From contig DGTD01000053.1 in the NCBI GenBank assembly GCA_002396385.1, positions 7,810-43,912 on the forward strand: DNA of 36,103 nucleotides, given 5' to 3'. Origin of the DNA: Bacteroidales bacterium UBA4345 (GTDB lineage: Bacteria; Bacteroidota; Bacteroidia; Bacteroidales; Paludibacteraceae). A program made the position numbers and the translations under genes. Positions 9,143 to 16,830 of this stretch are shown here, in pieces. Below the pieces are notes generated by a model. That model saw only the letters and a program-made list of their open reading frames with translations. It was not told the DNA's origin and made no database searches. Numbering within the stretch: position 1 is the stretch's first letter; every line of letters starts with the position of its first letter.

Positions 9143-10096
9143 TTACAAGTGCATTACTTTAGGAATAGGAGCCTCAAAAGTGACAGGTTCGCCTGTATTA
9201 GGATGCACAATAGTGAGGGAAGCCGCATGGAGTCCCAAACGTCCGATCGGGCTGGTGGTAGCTCCATATTTCCGGTCTCCCACAATAGGGTGACCAATAG
9301 CGGAAAGTTGAACACGAATTTGGTTTTTTCTACCTGTCTTGATGTTGACTTTCAACAATGACATGCCTTTTTTACGGCAAACGACATGATAAGAAGTGAT
9401 AGCCTGTTCGCCTCCATTGTCGAAGAACGAATTGTGTACTTTAAGCGATTTCGGGTTCTCGGTCAACCAAGATACGATAGAGTCATCGTCTTTCTCGACC
9501 TCACCTTCAACAAGAGCGTAGTAAAAGCGCTGGTGGCTGTCGTCGTGCCAGTGTTCCTTAATATTGTTTTGCGTGTCGAAATCCTTTGCGAAGATAAGTA
9601 CACCAGAAGTTTCACGGTCTATTCGGTGAACCACGAACAAGTTGTTGCGCAGATTTTGCTTCTTCACATAGTTTAAAATTATTTTGTAGGCGGTCACCTC
9701 CTCGTGCAGAGGAGAAGAGACCGAAAGCAAACCGACGTCTTTATTAATGGCAATGAGATAATTGTCTTCGTATATGATTTTAACTTTAGGATGGGAAAAT
9801 TTGTATTTAGTGTTGGTAGAGTCAATTTCAACCAAATCACCAGTGTTTAGTTGGAAATTATATTGTGATTCGACAGAACCATTAACCGAAACACGACGTT
9901 TAGCCAGAAGGTTCTTGACCGATGTTTTGCTCATACCTCCCATTTTTTGCAAAAGAAAGTCCATAAGCATAACGGGTTCACCCACTTTTAGTTTTGTGTG
10001 GCGTTCGCGTGCGTAGTTTTTTATGAAAGGCTGGCTAGAGCCTTTGCCGGCATTTTTCTTTGCCCTGTCGAAATCTGAACGTCTTTTGTTATACAT
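9143..10096 (-). CDS. RluA-family RNA pseudouridine synthase with S4 domain
   Basis: This 317-residue enzyme would convert specific uridines in rRNA or tRNA to pseudouridine. Residues about 40-95 are an S4-type RNA-binding domain (MDFLLQKMGGMSKTSVKNLL ... RRVSVNGSV). The catalytic domain has the RluA signature VVHRIDRETSGVLIFA with the catalytic aspartate D160, and later KTGRKNQIRVQLSAIGHPIVGD and GLHAASLTIVHP. The N-terminal 35 residues are basic. Which position and RNA it modifies cannot be told; RluD/RluC-type 23S rRNA activity is a reasonable guess. It sits 5 bases downstream of dedA and 1 base upstream of the LRR lipoprotein gene, so it is in the middle of a tight operon. Confidence 0.9.
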   Translation of the reverse strand: MYNKRRSDFDRAKKNAGKGSSQPFIKNYARERHTKLKVGEPVMLMDFLLQKMGGMSKTSVKNLLAKRRVSVNGSVESQYNFQLNTGDLVEIDSTNTKYKFSHPKVKIIYEDNYLIAINKDVGLLSVSSPLHEEVTAYKIILNYVKKQNLRNNLFVVHRIDRETSGVLIFAKDFDTQNNIKEHWHDDSHQRFYYALVEGEVEKDDDSIVSWLTENPKSLKVHNSFFDNGGEQAITSYHVVCRKKGMSLLKVNIKTGRKNQIRVQLSAIGHPIVGDRKYGATTSPIGRLGLHAASLTIVHPNTGEPVTFEAPIPKVMHL

Positions 10097-10101
10097 GGTG
10101 A

Positions 10102-10797
10102 TTAAATGTTTTCGATTTGATCTTGTTCCTCTTCTGCTCGAAGAATTTTTTTAGCCTCTTTGTGCGCTTTTCTTGCTTTCATTCTGAAATAATAGATGAG
10201 AGCAGCGATAACAAGGACAACTATAATAACAAGTGAAATATAGTGCCCATAGTGTTTTGCAATTTCAGGAATTTCATCAATATTGCCGATCGATTTATGC
10301 AACATATAGCCGATAAAGGCTAAAATGCAGTTCCAAATGCCAGCTCCCAGAGTGGTGTATGCGACAAATTTGAAGAAATTAAGTTTAACCAGTCCTGCCG
10401 GAATGGAAATGAGCTGCCTGATAGCAGGAAGCAAACGACCGACGAAAGTAGAAATGGCCCCGTTTTTATTGAAGTAGTTTTCTGCTCTTTCCAATCCTTC
10501 TTGCGATAGAAGGCACATGTGTCCGATTTTGCTATTGACAAACTTATAGAGGATGGGCCTACCCAGCACATAAGCTAAATAGTAATTGATAGTGGCCCCG
10601 ATAAGTGAACCTAATGTGGAAAAGAAAATGACTAAGGAAATGTCTAATTTACCTTCTGCAGCCAGATATCCGGCCGGAGGAACAATAATTTCAGAAGGGA
10701 AAGGAATGAAAGAACTCTCGATAGCCATAAGAAGGGTAATAGTTCCATAGTTTAAATGTTCGAGACAACTGTTAATAAATTGGATGATTGTTTCCAT
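10102..10797 (-). CDS. DedA-family inner-membrane protein
   Basis: This 231-residue integral membrane protein of the DedA/SNARE-associated family includes undecaprenyl-phosphate and phospholipid flippases and is linked to membrane homeostasis. The N-terminal re-entrant region with the acidic residue is seen in MAIESSFIPFPSEIIVPPAG, and the second signature in FVGRLLPAIRQLISIPAGL with two conserved arginines. Several hydrophobic segments follow (about 50-70, 130-175, 185-205), then a short charged C-terminal tail (KARKAHKEAKKIL). The length is normal. It lies 9 bases after the small membrane protein gene and 5 bases before the pseudouridine synthase. The exact lipid substrate is not visible. 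Confidence 0.87.
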   Translation of the reverse strand: METIIQFINSCLEHLNYGTITLLMAIESSFIPFPSEIIVPPAGYLAAEGKLDISLVIFFSTLGSLIGATINYYLAYVLGRPILYKFVNSKIGHMCLLSQEGLERAENYFNKNGAISTFVGRLLPAIRQLISIPAGLVKLNFFKFVAYTTLGAGIWNCILAFIGYMLHKSIGNIDEIPEIAKHYGHYISLVIIVVLVIAALIYYFRMKARKAHKEAKKILRAEEEQDQIENI

Positions 10798-10806
10798 CGT
10801 TCTTTT

Positions 10807-11157
10807 TTAATTTTTTTTGTTTGGTGTTCTAAAAGCTATTACAATATCGGTAATTGCAGCTGCCAGTAAACAGACAATCCAATGCCGTTCGTGGTTATAC
10901 ATAAAGTAAGTGGCTGCCAAGTATAGAATGGAACTTATAACAAGTTGGAACTCCAACCTTTTAATTCTGGACTTGTCGTCGCCCTCCAAAGGGTTCAGCA
11001 CCCTATAAACTATTAATGCGAGGCACCCTAAACCCATTATGATAGTAGATAATTGAATGCCTTGAGAAAGGACGGGCTGTTCAGAGGGGTAGAGCAGGGC
11101 GGAAAAGAGGATGGCTATATAGCCTAAATATAAAAGAGTTGTTGAGTACTTCTTCAT
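10807..11157 (-). CDS. small four-helix membrane protein of unknown function
   Basis: This 116-residue protein has four predicted membrane segments (about 8-23, 33-50, 70-87 and 92-108), separated by a charged loop NPLEGDDKSRIKRLE. There are no catalytic motifs, and I do not recognise the family beyond a general resemblance to conserved Bacteroidales membrane proteins found downstream of the FtsB-like gene. Its start overlaps the preceding gene's stop by four bases (11154-11157), so it is translationally coupled to the FtsB/DivIC-like gene. A role at the division or cell-envelope machinery is possible only by context. Confidence 0.75.
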   Translation of the reverse strand: MKKYSTTLLYLGYIAILFSALLYPSEQPVLSQGIQLSTIIMGLGCLALIVYRVLNPLEGDDKSRIKRLEFQLVISSILYLAATYFMYNHERHWIVCLLAAAITDIVIAFRTPNKKN

Positions 11158-11483
11158 TGTATTATAAATATATCTTCTTTTGCCTTCTTCATCTTGTATT
11201 GTTCTCTGGCAAATTTTTCCAAATTCTCGTTATTAGTCCTTAATTCGTTACTTTTCTTTATGCTTTGAGCGATGTCTGCTTTGTAGGTCTCAATTTTTTG
11301 CTGTAATTGTCTGATCTCGTTTTTATACCGAATGTCGGACATGATACAGTTCTCATCGAAAAAAGAAATCCAAACAAGAAAGCACACAATGGTAATGATG
11401 TATTTGTTTTTCAGCTTAGTGTCTTTATTCTTTAAAGATGCGAAAACTGACGAAAGCCTGTTTTTTAAATCGAAATTTCCCAT
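11154..11483 (-). CDS. septum formation initiator, FtsB/DivIC-like
   Basis: This 109-residue bitopic protein has a short basic cytoplasmic N-terminus (LKNKDTKLKNKY), one membrane helix at about 28-43 (IITIVCFLVWISFF) and a coiled coil at about 50-95 (YKNEIRQLQQKIETYKADIA ... NELRTNNENLEKFAREQYKM). It ends with the usual FtsB/DivIC segment AREQYKMKKAKEDIFII. FtsB/DivIC proteins join FtsL and FtsQ/DivIB in the divisome and signal septal peptidoglycan synthesis. It is the first gene of a five-gene operon that runs to the LRR lipoprotein at 7618. The promoter-like box at 11507-11514 overlaps the end of the gene upstream. Confidence 0.83.
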   Translation of the reverse strand: MGNFDLKNRLSSVFASLKNKDTKLKNKYIITIVCFLVWISFFDENCIMSDIRYKNEIRQLQQKIETYKADIAQSIKKSNELRTNNENLEKFAREQYKMKKAKEDIFIIQ

Positions 11484-11506
11484 ATGATATGCAATTTAAG
11501 ATTCGC

Positions 11507-11514
11507 CAAATGTA
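11507..11514 (-). promoter_or_regulatory. promoter -7 box for the FtsB-like/DedA operon
   Basis: The minus strand reads TACATTTG at 11514-11507, an exact TAnnTTTG. It lies just upstream of the ATG at 11483. The -33 region is poor, so confidence is moderate. Confidence 0.45.
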
Positions 11515-11516
11515 TA

Positions 11517-12053
11517 TTAGTCGTTTCTATATTTTTCTAAATAATCCTTTAAAACAATATAGCAACTATAAACTGATTTGGAAAACAAGTTGTTGGCAAC
11601 CTCTTGTTCTTGAATGCCTTTATCGGTTTCGATTTTCAATTTTACGATACGCTCGTTCATTATTTTGTCGAGGTCGGCCAGTTCTTTCTCGTTGTATTGC
11701 ACACCATACGAGACAATGATTTTTTTATCGACCGCCTGAATGTCGGAAGTATTGTGTAGAACAATAATCTCGCCTTCGTTGGTGATTAATTGTAAAGCAC
11801 TGCCTTTCTTTATCTCGAAGCCTGGAGCGTTCTCCAACTTCAGGTTCAAGCAGAAAAGCGTTTGCATAGCTGTATTATATGCCACCCCTAGTGAGACACT
11901 GCCATTACCACTATTGTTCGACCAGAAAGTAGGTAGAAAATCAGTGGCTATAAATACACCGTTTTCGTTTTCCTCGTCAACAGCTATTTTCTGCGCATAA
12001 GAAGACACTGCAACGGTGAAAAATAACAATATAGTTGTTATATATGATTTCAT
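11517..12053 (-). CDS. small secreted/periplasmic protein of unknown function
   Basis: This 178-residue protein starts with a type I signal peptide, MKSYITTILLFFTVAVSSYA, with cleavage expected after SYA and before QKIAV. The mature part has alternating short hydrophobic strands (ALQLITNEGEIIVLHN, KKIIVSYGVQY) and a C-terminal helical part ending YIVLKDYLEKYRND. It looks like a small mixed beta/alpha domain. I do not recognise the family and saw no catalytic motif. It may have its own promoter (TATTTTTG at 12077-12070). It lies 33 bases upstream of the FtsB-like gene. Confidence 0.72.
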   Translation of the reverse strand: MKSYITTILLFFTVAVSSYAQKIAVDEENENGVFIATDFLPTFWSNNSGNGSVSLGVAYNTAMQTLFCLNLKLENAPGFEIKKGSALQLITNEGEIIVLHNTSDIQAVDKKIIVSYGVQYNEKELADLDKIMNERIVKLKIETDKGIQEQEVANNLFSKSVYSCYIVLKDYLEKYRND

Positions 12054-12069
12054 AAAACCAGTATTTTTA

Positions 12070-12077
12070 CAAAAATA
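12070..12077 (-). promoter_or_regulatory. promoter -7 box for the small secreted protein gene
   Basis: The minus strand reads TATTTTTG at 12077-12070, an exact TAnnTTTG, 17 bases upstream of the ATG at 12053. That spacing agrees with the short leaders seen elsewhere here. No good -33 element was found. Confidence 0.45.
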
Positions 12078-12110
12078 CGGAATTTTTATTGCATTCTATG
12101 TTTTGTAGCC

Positions 12111-12725
12111 TTATAATATGTACTCTATAAGATTGAAATTCTTCCAAAAAACATCGTTTTTGTATTCTTCAAATCCTTGTCTGACGATGTAGAATTCGCT
12201 GTTATTGTTGATAGAGACAAAACTGTCGTTGCTACAAATAGGCGGGTAGCTTGCCTCGCAGACAATGGTGGAGAGGTTTGGACAATTAGCAAAAGCCTTT
12301 TTCCCGATAATAGAAATGTTCGTTGGCAGCGTAATTTTCTGGATAGCCAAACAATTGAGAAATGCATTTTCTTCGATTGTGGCTATTCTTTTGGCGATAG
12401 TAACGTTTTTTAGTTTGATGCAGTCTTTGAAACAATTCTTTGGAATGGTGTTGCAGGAAGGAAGAGAAATAGATACAAGTTCGTCGCAATGTTCGAAAGC
12501 ACCGTCGGGAATATTGCTGATAGACGCGTCTTGTAAATCGATGTTTTGCAAAGAATTGTGTGCCAACCCAGACAATAAGGCAATGTCTTTAACTCCAATA
12601 GTACGCATAACTTTTATGCTTCCGATTGTAGCCCATTCAGAACTTCCCAACCTGTCTCGTAATGTGTTCGGCTCGTCAAGAGCGATGACAGTTGCCGTTA
12701 ATTTTTTTGTTTGTACGTCTTCCAT
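12111..12725 (-). CDS. short BspA-like LRR protein without export signal
   Basis: This 204-residue protein lacks a signal peptide (MEDVQTKKLTATVIALDEPN) and is therefore predicted cytoplasmic. The shared cap module is at about 10-65 (NTLRDRLGSSEW, IKVMRTIGVKDIALLS, LQNIDLQDASI). About four LRR_5 repeats follow (FEHCDELVSISLPSCNTI, FKDCIKLKNVTIAKRI, FLNCLAIQKITLPTNI, FANCPNLSTIVCEA). A C-terminal closing segment reads FYIVRQGFEEYKNDVFWKNF. It begins just after the terminator at 12732-12762 that follows the next LRR gene, and no clear promoter separates them, so it may be expressed only by read-through. Function unknown; the fold suggests protein binding. Confidence 0.75.
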   Translation of the reverse strand: MEDVQTKKLTATVIALDEPNTLRDRLGSSEWATIGSIKVMRTIGVKDIALLSGLAHNSLQNIDLQDASISNIPDGAFEHCDELVSISLPSCNTIPKNCFKDCIKLKNVTIAKRIATIEENAFLNCLAIQKITLPTNISIIGKKAFANCPNLSTIVCEASYPPICSNDSFVSINNNSEFYIVRQGFEEYKNDVFWKNFNLIEYIL

Positions 12726-12731
12726 AAAATA

Positions 12732-12762
12732 TAAATAAAAAGGGATGCGTTTTGCATCCCTT
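12732..12762 (-). terminator. intrinsic terminator after the 20-repeat LRR gene
   Basis: A 9-bp perfect stem AAGGGATGC / GCATCCCTT (12740-12748 with 12754-12762) and a 5-base loop. It is followed on the minus strand by TTTTATTTAT. It lies 18 bases beyond the stop codon at 12781. Confidence 0.82.
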
Positions 12763-12780
12763 CAATATGAATCTGTATAT

Positions 12781-14574
12781 TTATTTCTTCTTTTTACGGG
12801 TAGCAACAGGCTTTGTGTTGTTACCTGTCCCCTTGATGTTGGTGAACTCTTTCCAGCCAGCAGTACTCTTATATGATTCAATAGCCTTACTAGGAACGGT
12901 GAGAGTGCAAATGTTTTTATTAATGTCGGCAAATTCCTGAGTTGTAGGCGGAGTATTGGCATGAACAGTGAAGTTTTTCAGGCTGCTGCACTTACTTAAA
13001 ACTCCATCTCCTAATTTGACAATGCTGCTAGGGATTTCAATAGAGCGTAGGAGCCAGCAAGTTGAGAAAGCAGAATCGCCAATAACTTCAACACCTTCGT
13101 TAATAGTGACAGTTTTAAGCCATGTACAGTCGCCGAAAGCATTGATTCCGATTTTCTTGACACTACCAGGAATAGAAATAGACGTAAGGTCGCTTAAAGC
13201 GAAAGCTCTGTTTCCAATAGACTTAACACCTTCTGGAATTTTAACGGTTTTAAGTCCGCACAAGTAGAACGACTCTTGACTGATAGTTCTGATGCTGGAA
13301 GGTATGTTGATTTCAGTCAAGTCTTTACAGTTAGAAAAAGCTCTGTAGCCAATCCAAACGATAGTAGAAGGTAGAATAACCTTAGAAAGGTCTTTACAAT
13401 CGAGGAAAGCGCACGAGTCTATCCTAGTAACACCATCGGGAATGTTAATGGTTGTAAGCGAAAGACAGTCTTGAAAAGTGTTGGGTTTGATTTCCTTAAT
13501 GCCAAGAGGAAGGATGATAGACTTAAGTTCGGTACAACCCTCGAAAGCATGTGCTCCCAGTTTTTTTATACTAGAAGGTAAATTAATATTAGTTAACCCT
13601 TCGCAATACTCAAAAGCACCTTTCCCGATTTCTTCAATGCCGTCGGCCAATGTAACGAATGCCAATTTCTTGCATTGGAAGAAAGCCATATCCTCAATTT
13701 TCTTGACACTTCCGGGAATCATAACAGACGTGAGGTTCTCACATTCGGTAAATGCCCCCGAGCCGATAGTCGTAGTGCTAGAAGGAAGTTTGATGCTGGC
13801 AAGCGCTTCGCAACCCCAAAAGGCATTGTCGCCAATTACTTTCAGACTGCCAGGCAGGGAAATGTTTTTCAATTTAGAACAGCCCCAGAAACAATTGTCT
13901 TCAATCTTTTCAATACCGAAAGGGATAGCAATCGTCGAGAGGTTCGAACATCCGTCGAAGCAACTTTTCCCGATGTGCTTGAGTTCGTTAGGAAGCGAAA
14001 TGCTAGAAATGCCGCTACAGCCTTTAAACGCTTCACTTTCAATAGAGTCGACTTTGACGAGCTCGACATTACTGATATTAGAGCATTCCTGAAAAGCATT
14101 TTTACCAATAATTTTCAGTTCTTTCGGATAATTTAAGTTGGTAAGTTTATTACAACGCTTAAATGCTTTGTTACCGATAGACGTAACGTTATCAGGTAAT
14201 AACAGGGTATTTAATTCCGAACAGTCTTCAAAAGCCGATTGTCCAATGGCCTTAACAGAAGAGGGTAGAATGATGGCATAGATGCTACTACAGCCCGCAA
14301 ATCCGCCATCCATAATCTCATCTAGGCCAACCGCCGATTTCAAGTTCAGCGTATTAATGGTTTTATGCTGTTTTAAAACCGAACGTAAATATGCGATATC
14401 TTCCTTGTTGATAGGACCACTGATACTTAAATCGGTGACTTTAGAAAGTTTCTTCTCGCTTATTTTGGTGGAAAGAGTACCCGGTTTTGTCGTCTTAATG
14501 TTTTTCAAATTTTCAGAAAAACCCGAAAAAGAGATAAAACCGCATATCGCAAATGCTATTAACTTGTTTATCAT
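12781..14574 (-). CDS. secreted BspA-like protein with 20 tandem LRR_5 repeats
   Basis: This 597-residue protein has a type I signal peptide, MINKLIAFAICGFISFSG, with cleavage likely after GFS. The cap module follows (KPGTLSTKI, LSISGPINKEDIAYLR, INTLNLKSAVGL). I count 20 uninterrupted repeats of about 23 residues with the pattern FxxCxxLxxIxLPxxIxxIGxxA, from about 88 to 545. Nearly all carry the cysteine at the same position, giving a cysteine ladder along the solenoid. The closing motif LTVPSKAIESYKSTAGWKEF is followed by a basic tail ending TRKKKK. No sorting domain or lipobox is seen, so the mature protein is periplasmic or secreted. It has its own terminator and a probable promoter at 14611-14618. 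Confidence 0.86.
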   Translation of the reverse strand: MINKLIAFAICGFISFSGFSENLKNIKTTKPGTLSTKISEKKLSKVTDLSISGPINKEDIAYLRSVLKQHKTINTLNLKSAVGLDEIMDGGFAGCSSIYAIILPSSVKAIGQSAFEDCSELNTLLLPDNVTSIGNKAFKRCNKLTNLNYPKELKIIGKNAFQECSNISNVELVKVDSIESEAFKGCSGISSISLPNELKHIGKSCFDGCSNLSTIAIPFGIEKIEDNCFWGCSKLKNISLPGSLKVIGDNAFWGCEALASIKLPSSTTTIGSGAFTECENLTSVMIPGSVKKIEDMAFFQCKKLAFVTLADGIEEIGKGAFEYCEGLTNINLPSSIKKLGAHAFEGCTELKSIILPLGIKEIKPNTFQDCLSLTTINIPDGVTRIDSCAFLDCKDLSKVILPSTIVWIGYRAFSNCKDLTEINIPSSIRTISQESFYLCGLKTVKIPEGVKSIGNRAFALSDLTSISIPGSVKKIGINAFGDCTWLKTVTINEGVEVIGDSAFSTCWLLRSIEIPSSIVKLGDGVLSKCSSLKNFTVHANTPPTTQEFADINKNICTLTVPSKAIESYKSTAGWKEFTNIKGTGNNTKPVATRKKKK

Positions 14575-14610
14575 ACTGTTTTATGATGAATAACTATTTG
14601 TATACCTTTA

Positions 14611-14618
14611 CAAATATA
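14611..14618 (-). promoter_or_regulatory. promoter -7 box for the 20-repeat LRR gene
   Basis: The minus strand reads TATATTTG at 14618-14611, an exact TAnnTTTG, 37 bases before the ATG at 14574. The -33 region lacks TTTG at the usual distance. The remainder of the 14575-14846 gap holds only the band-7 terminator. Confidence 0.5.
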
Positions 14619-14794
14619 GTGATTAATCCTGTTTAACTATCCATAGACAACCGCTTTTTTGTATCGGTGGTATTATTTTCTAACCGGCACATTAAAATTC
14701 TGGCTTGTAAATGAACGGCAATCTAAAGAGTTTGGATAATCGATGTCCTCTATAAAGAGTTGTAGCTGAATTTTGATTAAAGTCGTTAAAAACT

Positions 14795-14825
14795 AAAAAA
14801 GGGTGTATCAATCCTTGGTACACCC
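14795..14825 (-). terminator. intrinsic terminator after the band-7 gene
   Basis: On the minus strand GGGTGTA (14825-14819) pairs with TACACCC (14807-14801), with an inner CAA/TTG extension. The stem is followed by TTTTTT at 14800-14795. It lies about 20 bases past the stop codon at 14847 and ends the 17997-14847 transcription unit. Confidence 0.82.
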
Positions 14826-14846
14826 ATATTAAAAAGTTAGAAGTGC

Positions 14847-15836
14847 TTATTTGTCGTTTTTAAACAATTCCTTAATGCCGCCCAGACTCCCCAAAATATT
14901 GGTGGCCTCGTAAGGCAGGTAAACGGTCTTGGTTTGTTCGCCTGAAGCCAAGTTCTGCATCATTTGTATGTAATTCTGAGCCAGCAGGTAGTTCGCCGGA
15001 TTAGAAGACTGTCCGACAGCCTCAGCAACTTTTTGAATAGATATTGCTTCGGCTTCCGCTTTGCGCATTCTTGCCTGGGCTTCACCCTCGGCATTGAGAA
15101 TAGCAGATTCCTTAGCGGCTTCAGCGTTGAGAATAGCAGCCTGTTTAGCAGCTTCAGCCTGGTTGATTAAAGCCGTTTTTTCACCTTCCGATTTCAAAAT
15201 GGCGGCCGCTTTCAAACCTTCGCTTGTAAGAACGGTAGCGCGTTTGTTACGTTCAGCCTGCATCTGTTTTTCCATGGCCTGCAAAACACTTTCAGGAGGA
15301 GTGATGTCTTGCAATTCGACGCGGTTAACTTTAACACCCCATTTGTTCGTAGCGTCGTCGAGAACAGCGCGCAATTTGGTGTTAATTGTATCTCTAGATG
15401 TAAGAGTCTCGTCCAATTCCATTTCACCGATAATGTTACGCAAAGTAGTCTGTGTCAACTTTTCAATTGCGTTCGGTAAGTTGTTAATCTCGTAAGCCGA
15501 TTTGAAAGGATCAACAATTTGGAAGTAAAGAAGCGCATTGATTTCAGTTTGAACGTTATCTTTCGTGATAACATTCTGTTTCGCGAAATCCATAACTTGT
15601 TCCCTAAGGTCAATGGTATCGGTCACATAAAAACGACCGTTGTTACAAAAAACGACCTGTTTGGCAACGTCGATAAAGGGAATAATGAAGTGAATGCCGG
15701 CATCGAGTGTCGCAGAGTATTGGCCGAGACGTTCAATGATTTTAGTCTCAGATTGAGGAATAATGATGATGCACTTCTTTATTAATATAACCACAAGAAG
15801 TACGACAAAAATGAGAAAAATATATGTGCCAGTCAT
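14847..15836 (-). CDS. SPFH/band-7 membrane protein (stomatin/QmcA-like)
   Basis: This 329-residue protein has an N-terminal membrane helix (about 4-26, YIFLIFVVLLVVILIKKCII). An SPFH domain follows (about 27-180), with the typical IIPQSETKIIERLGQYSATL, GIHFIIPFID and MELDETLTSRDTIN segments. A long Ala/Glu-rich coiled coil (about 185-275, e.g. NAEAAKESAILNAEGEAQAR) would drive oligomerisation. Such proteins form large ring or cage assemblies in the membrane and work with an NfeD partner. Here the NfeD-like gene lies directly upstream with a 22-base gap, the usual pairing. Upstream of that, 12 bases away, is an LRR gene, which suggests co-expression of all three. Confidence 0.92.
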   Translation of the reverse strand: MTGTYIFLIFVVLLVVILIKKCIIIIPQSETKIIERLGQYSATLDAGIHFIIPFIDVAKQVVFCNNGRFYVTDTIDLREQVMDFAKQNVITKDNVQTEINALLYFQIVDPFKSAYEINNLPNAIEKLTQTTLRNIIGEMELDETLTSRDTINTKLRAVLDDATNKWGVKVNRVELQDITPPESVLQAMEKQMQAERNKRATVLTSEGLKAAAILKSEGEKTALINQAEAAKQAAILNAEAAKESAILNAEGEAQARMRKAEAEAISIQKVAEAVGQSSNPANYLLAQNYIQMMQNLASGEQTKTVYLPYEATNILGSLGGIKELFKNDK

Positions 15837-15858
15837 AAATATATAGAATTTATTAAAA

Positions 15859-16353
15859 TTATTTACAATTTTTTGCTAGTAGACAAACTTTCTCGCCGTT
15901 CTGTTTCACCTGAACTTTAGAAACTGTAATAATGACACTGTCTTGTTGAATGACTTCGACTTTAGTGCCCTCGGGAATAGGATCGCCATTGCAAGAAATA
16001 GCTTTCCAGTCGTCGCCAGCAACACTAACTCTGCCATAGCCGTTTTCTTGTATAGCTTCACTAACAAAGCCAGTTTCTCCAATGATAGCAGATACATTAC
16101 TTTTAACATTCTTTTTCTTGTTCATCTTAACCAAGGCAGGTTTTATGAAGAACATGGCGAAAACAGAAGCTAAGCAAAAAACTGTTATCAAGATAAATAT
16201 GTTAGACGTGAAAAGAGAGACTGGAATGACGACAAATGCGCCAAAAGCCAGACACATAATGTAAAAACCACCTGTTGAAAGTTCTAATAAGGCTAGAACT
16301 ATTGTTATTATACTCCATATAATCCAGGAGTGGGATGATAGAAAATCTGTCAT
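15859..16353 (-). CDS. NfeD-like membrane protein, partner of band-7 protein
   Basis: This 164-residue protein is the short NfeD type (no N-terminal serine protease domain). It has three or four hydrophobic segments (about 10-60, including IIWSIITIVLALLELSTGGF and FILITVFCLASVFAMFF). A C-terminal OB-fold domain follows (about 85-150), with IIGETGFVSEAIQENGYGRV, a basic/acidic linker, and PIPEGTKVEVIQQDSVIITV. NfeD proteins associate with SPFH proteins and are thought to organise or protect membrane domains. The gene is immediately followed by the band-7 gene and preceded by the repeat-tailed LRR gene. Confidence 0.87.
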   Translation of the reverse strand: MTDFLSSHSWIIWSIITIVLALLELSTGGFYIMCLAFGAFVVIPVSLFTSNIFILITVFCLASVFAMFFIKPALVKMNKKKNVKSNVSAIIGETGFVSEAIQENGYGRVSVAGDDWKAISCNGDPIPEGTKVEVIQQDSVIITVSKVQVKQNGEKVCLLAKNCK

Positions 16354-16365
16354 TTGTTATCTGAT

Positions 16366-16830
16366 TTAAAAAGAAGCACCACCAGACGGATTGACCTCAT
16401 CGTCGTCACCGTCAAGGTTCAGATTCCTGATGTTGTTGTCAGCATTGCTAAAAGAAGCACCACCAGACGGATTGACGTCTTCATTATCGTCGTCAACATC
16501 AAGATGGTTTATTTTACTGTTGCTTTGGCTAAAAGAAGCGCCGCCAGACGGATTGACCTCATCGCAGTCGTTAGAGTCCGCATAGAGGTTGTTTATTTTG
16601 ATGGAACTACCGCCAAAAGTAGCACCTGTTGACGGATTGACCTCGTCGCAATCAGTATTGGCATCGAGATTAGAAATTTTGTAACAGCTGTCGCCAAACG
16701 AAGCACCGTTAGACGGGTTTACCTCTTCACTATCGATTTCAGAGCCCAGGTTGTTGATTTTTGCTTTTGCCAACATTGTGTTTTGTAAGTCCGTAACAGA
16801 CGGGTTCACCTCGTCTTCATCGACACGTTC
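16366..16830 (-). repeat. coding tandem repeat, 81/84-bp units
   Basis: Equivalent bases of successive units lie at 16373, 16454, 16535, 16619 and 16700, giving spacings of 81, 81, 84 and 81. All are multiples of three, so the reading frame is preserved. Units share the core for NPSGGASF (minus strand) and diverge in between. A sixth, degenerate unit lies near 16792-16830. Confidence 0.9.

Noticed and set aside
16366..16830. C-terminal repeats as a multi-core RiPP (graspetide-like) precursor
   Set aside because: Repeated cores with acidic and Ser/Thr residues suggested it, but there is no ATP-grasp or other modifying enzyme nearby and the repeats are attached to a 390-residue LRR protein.
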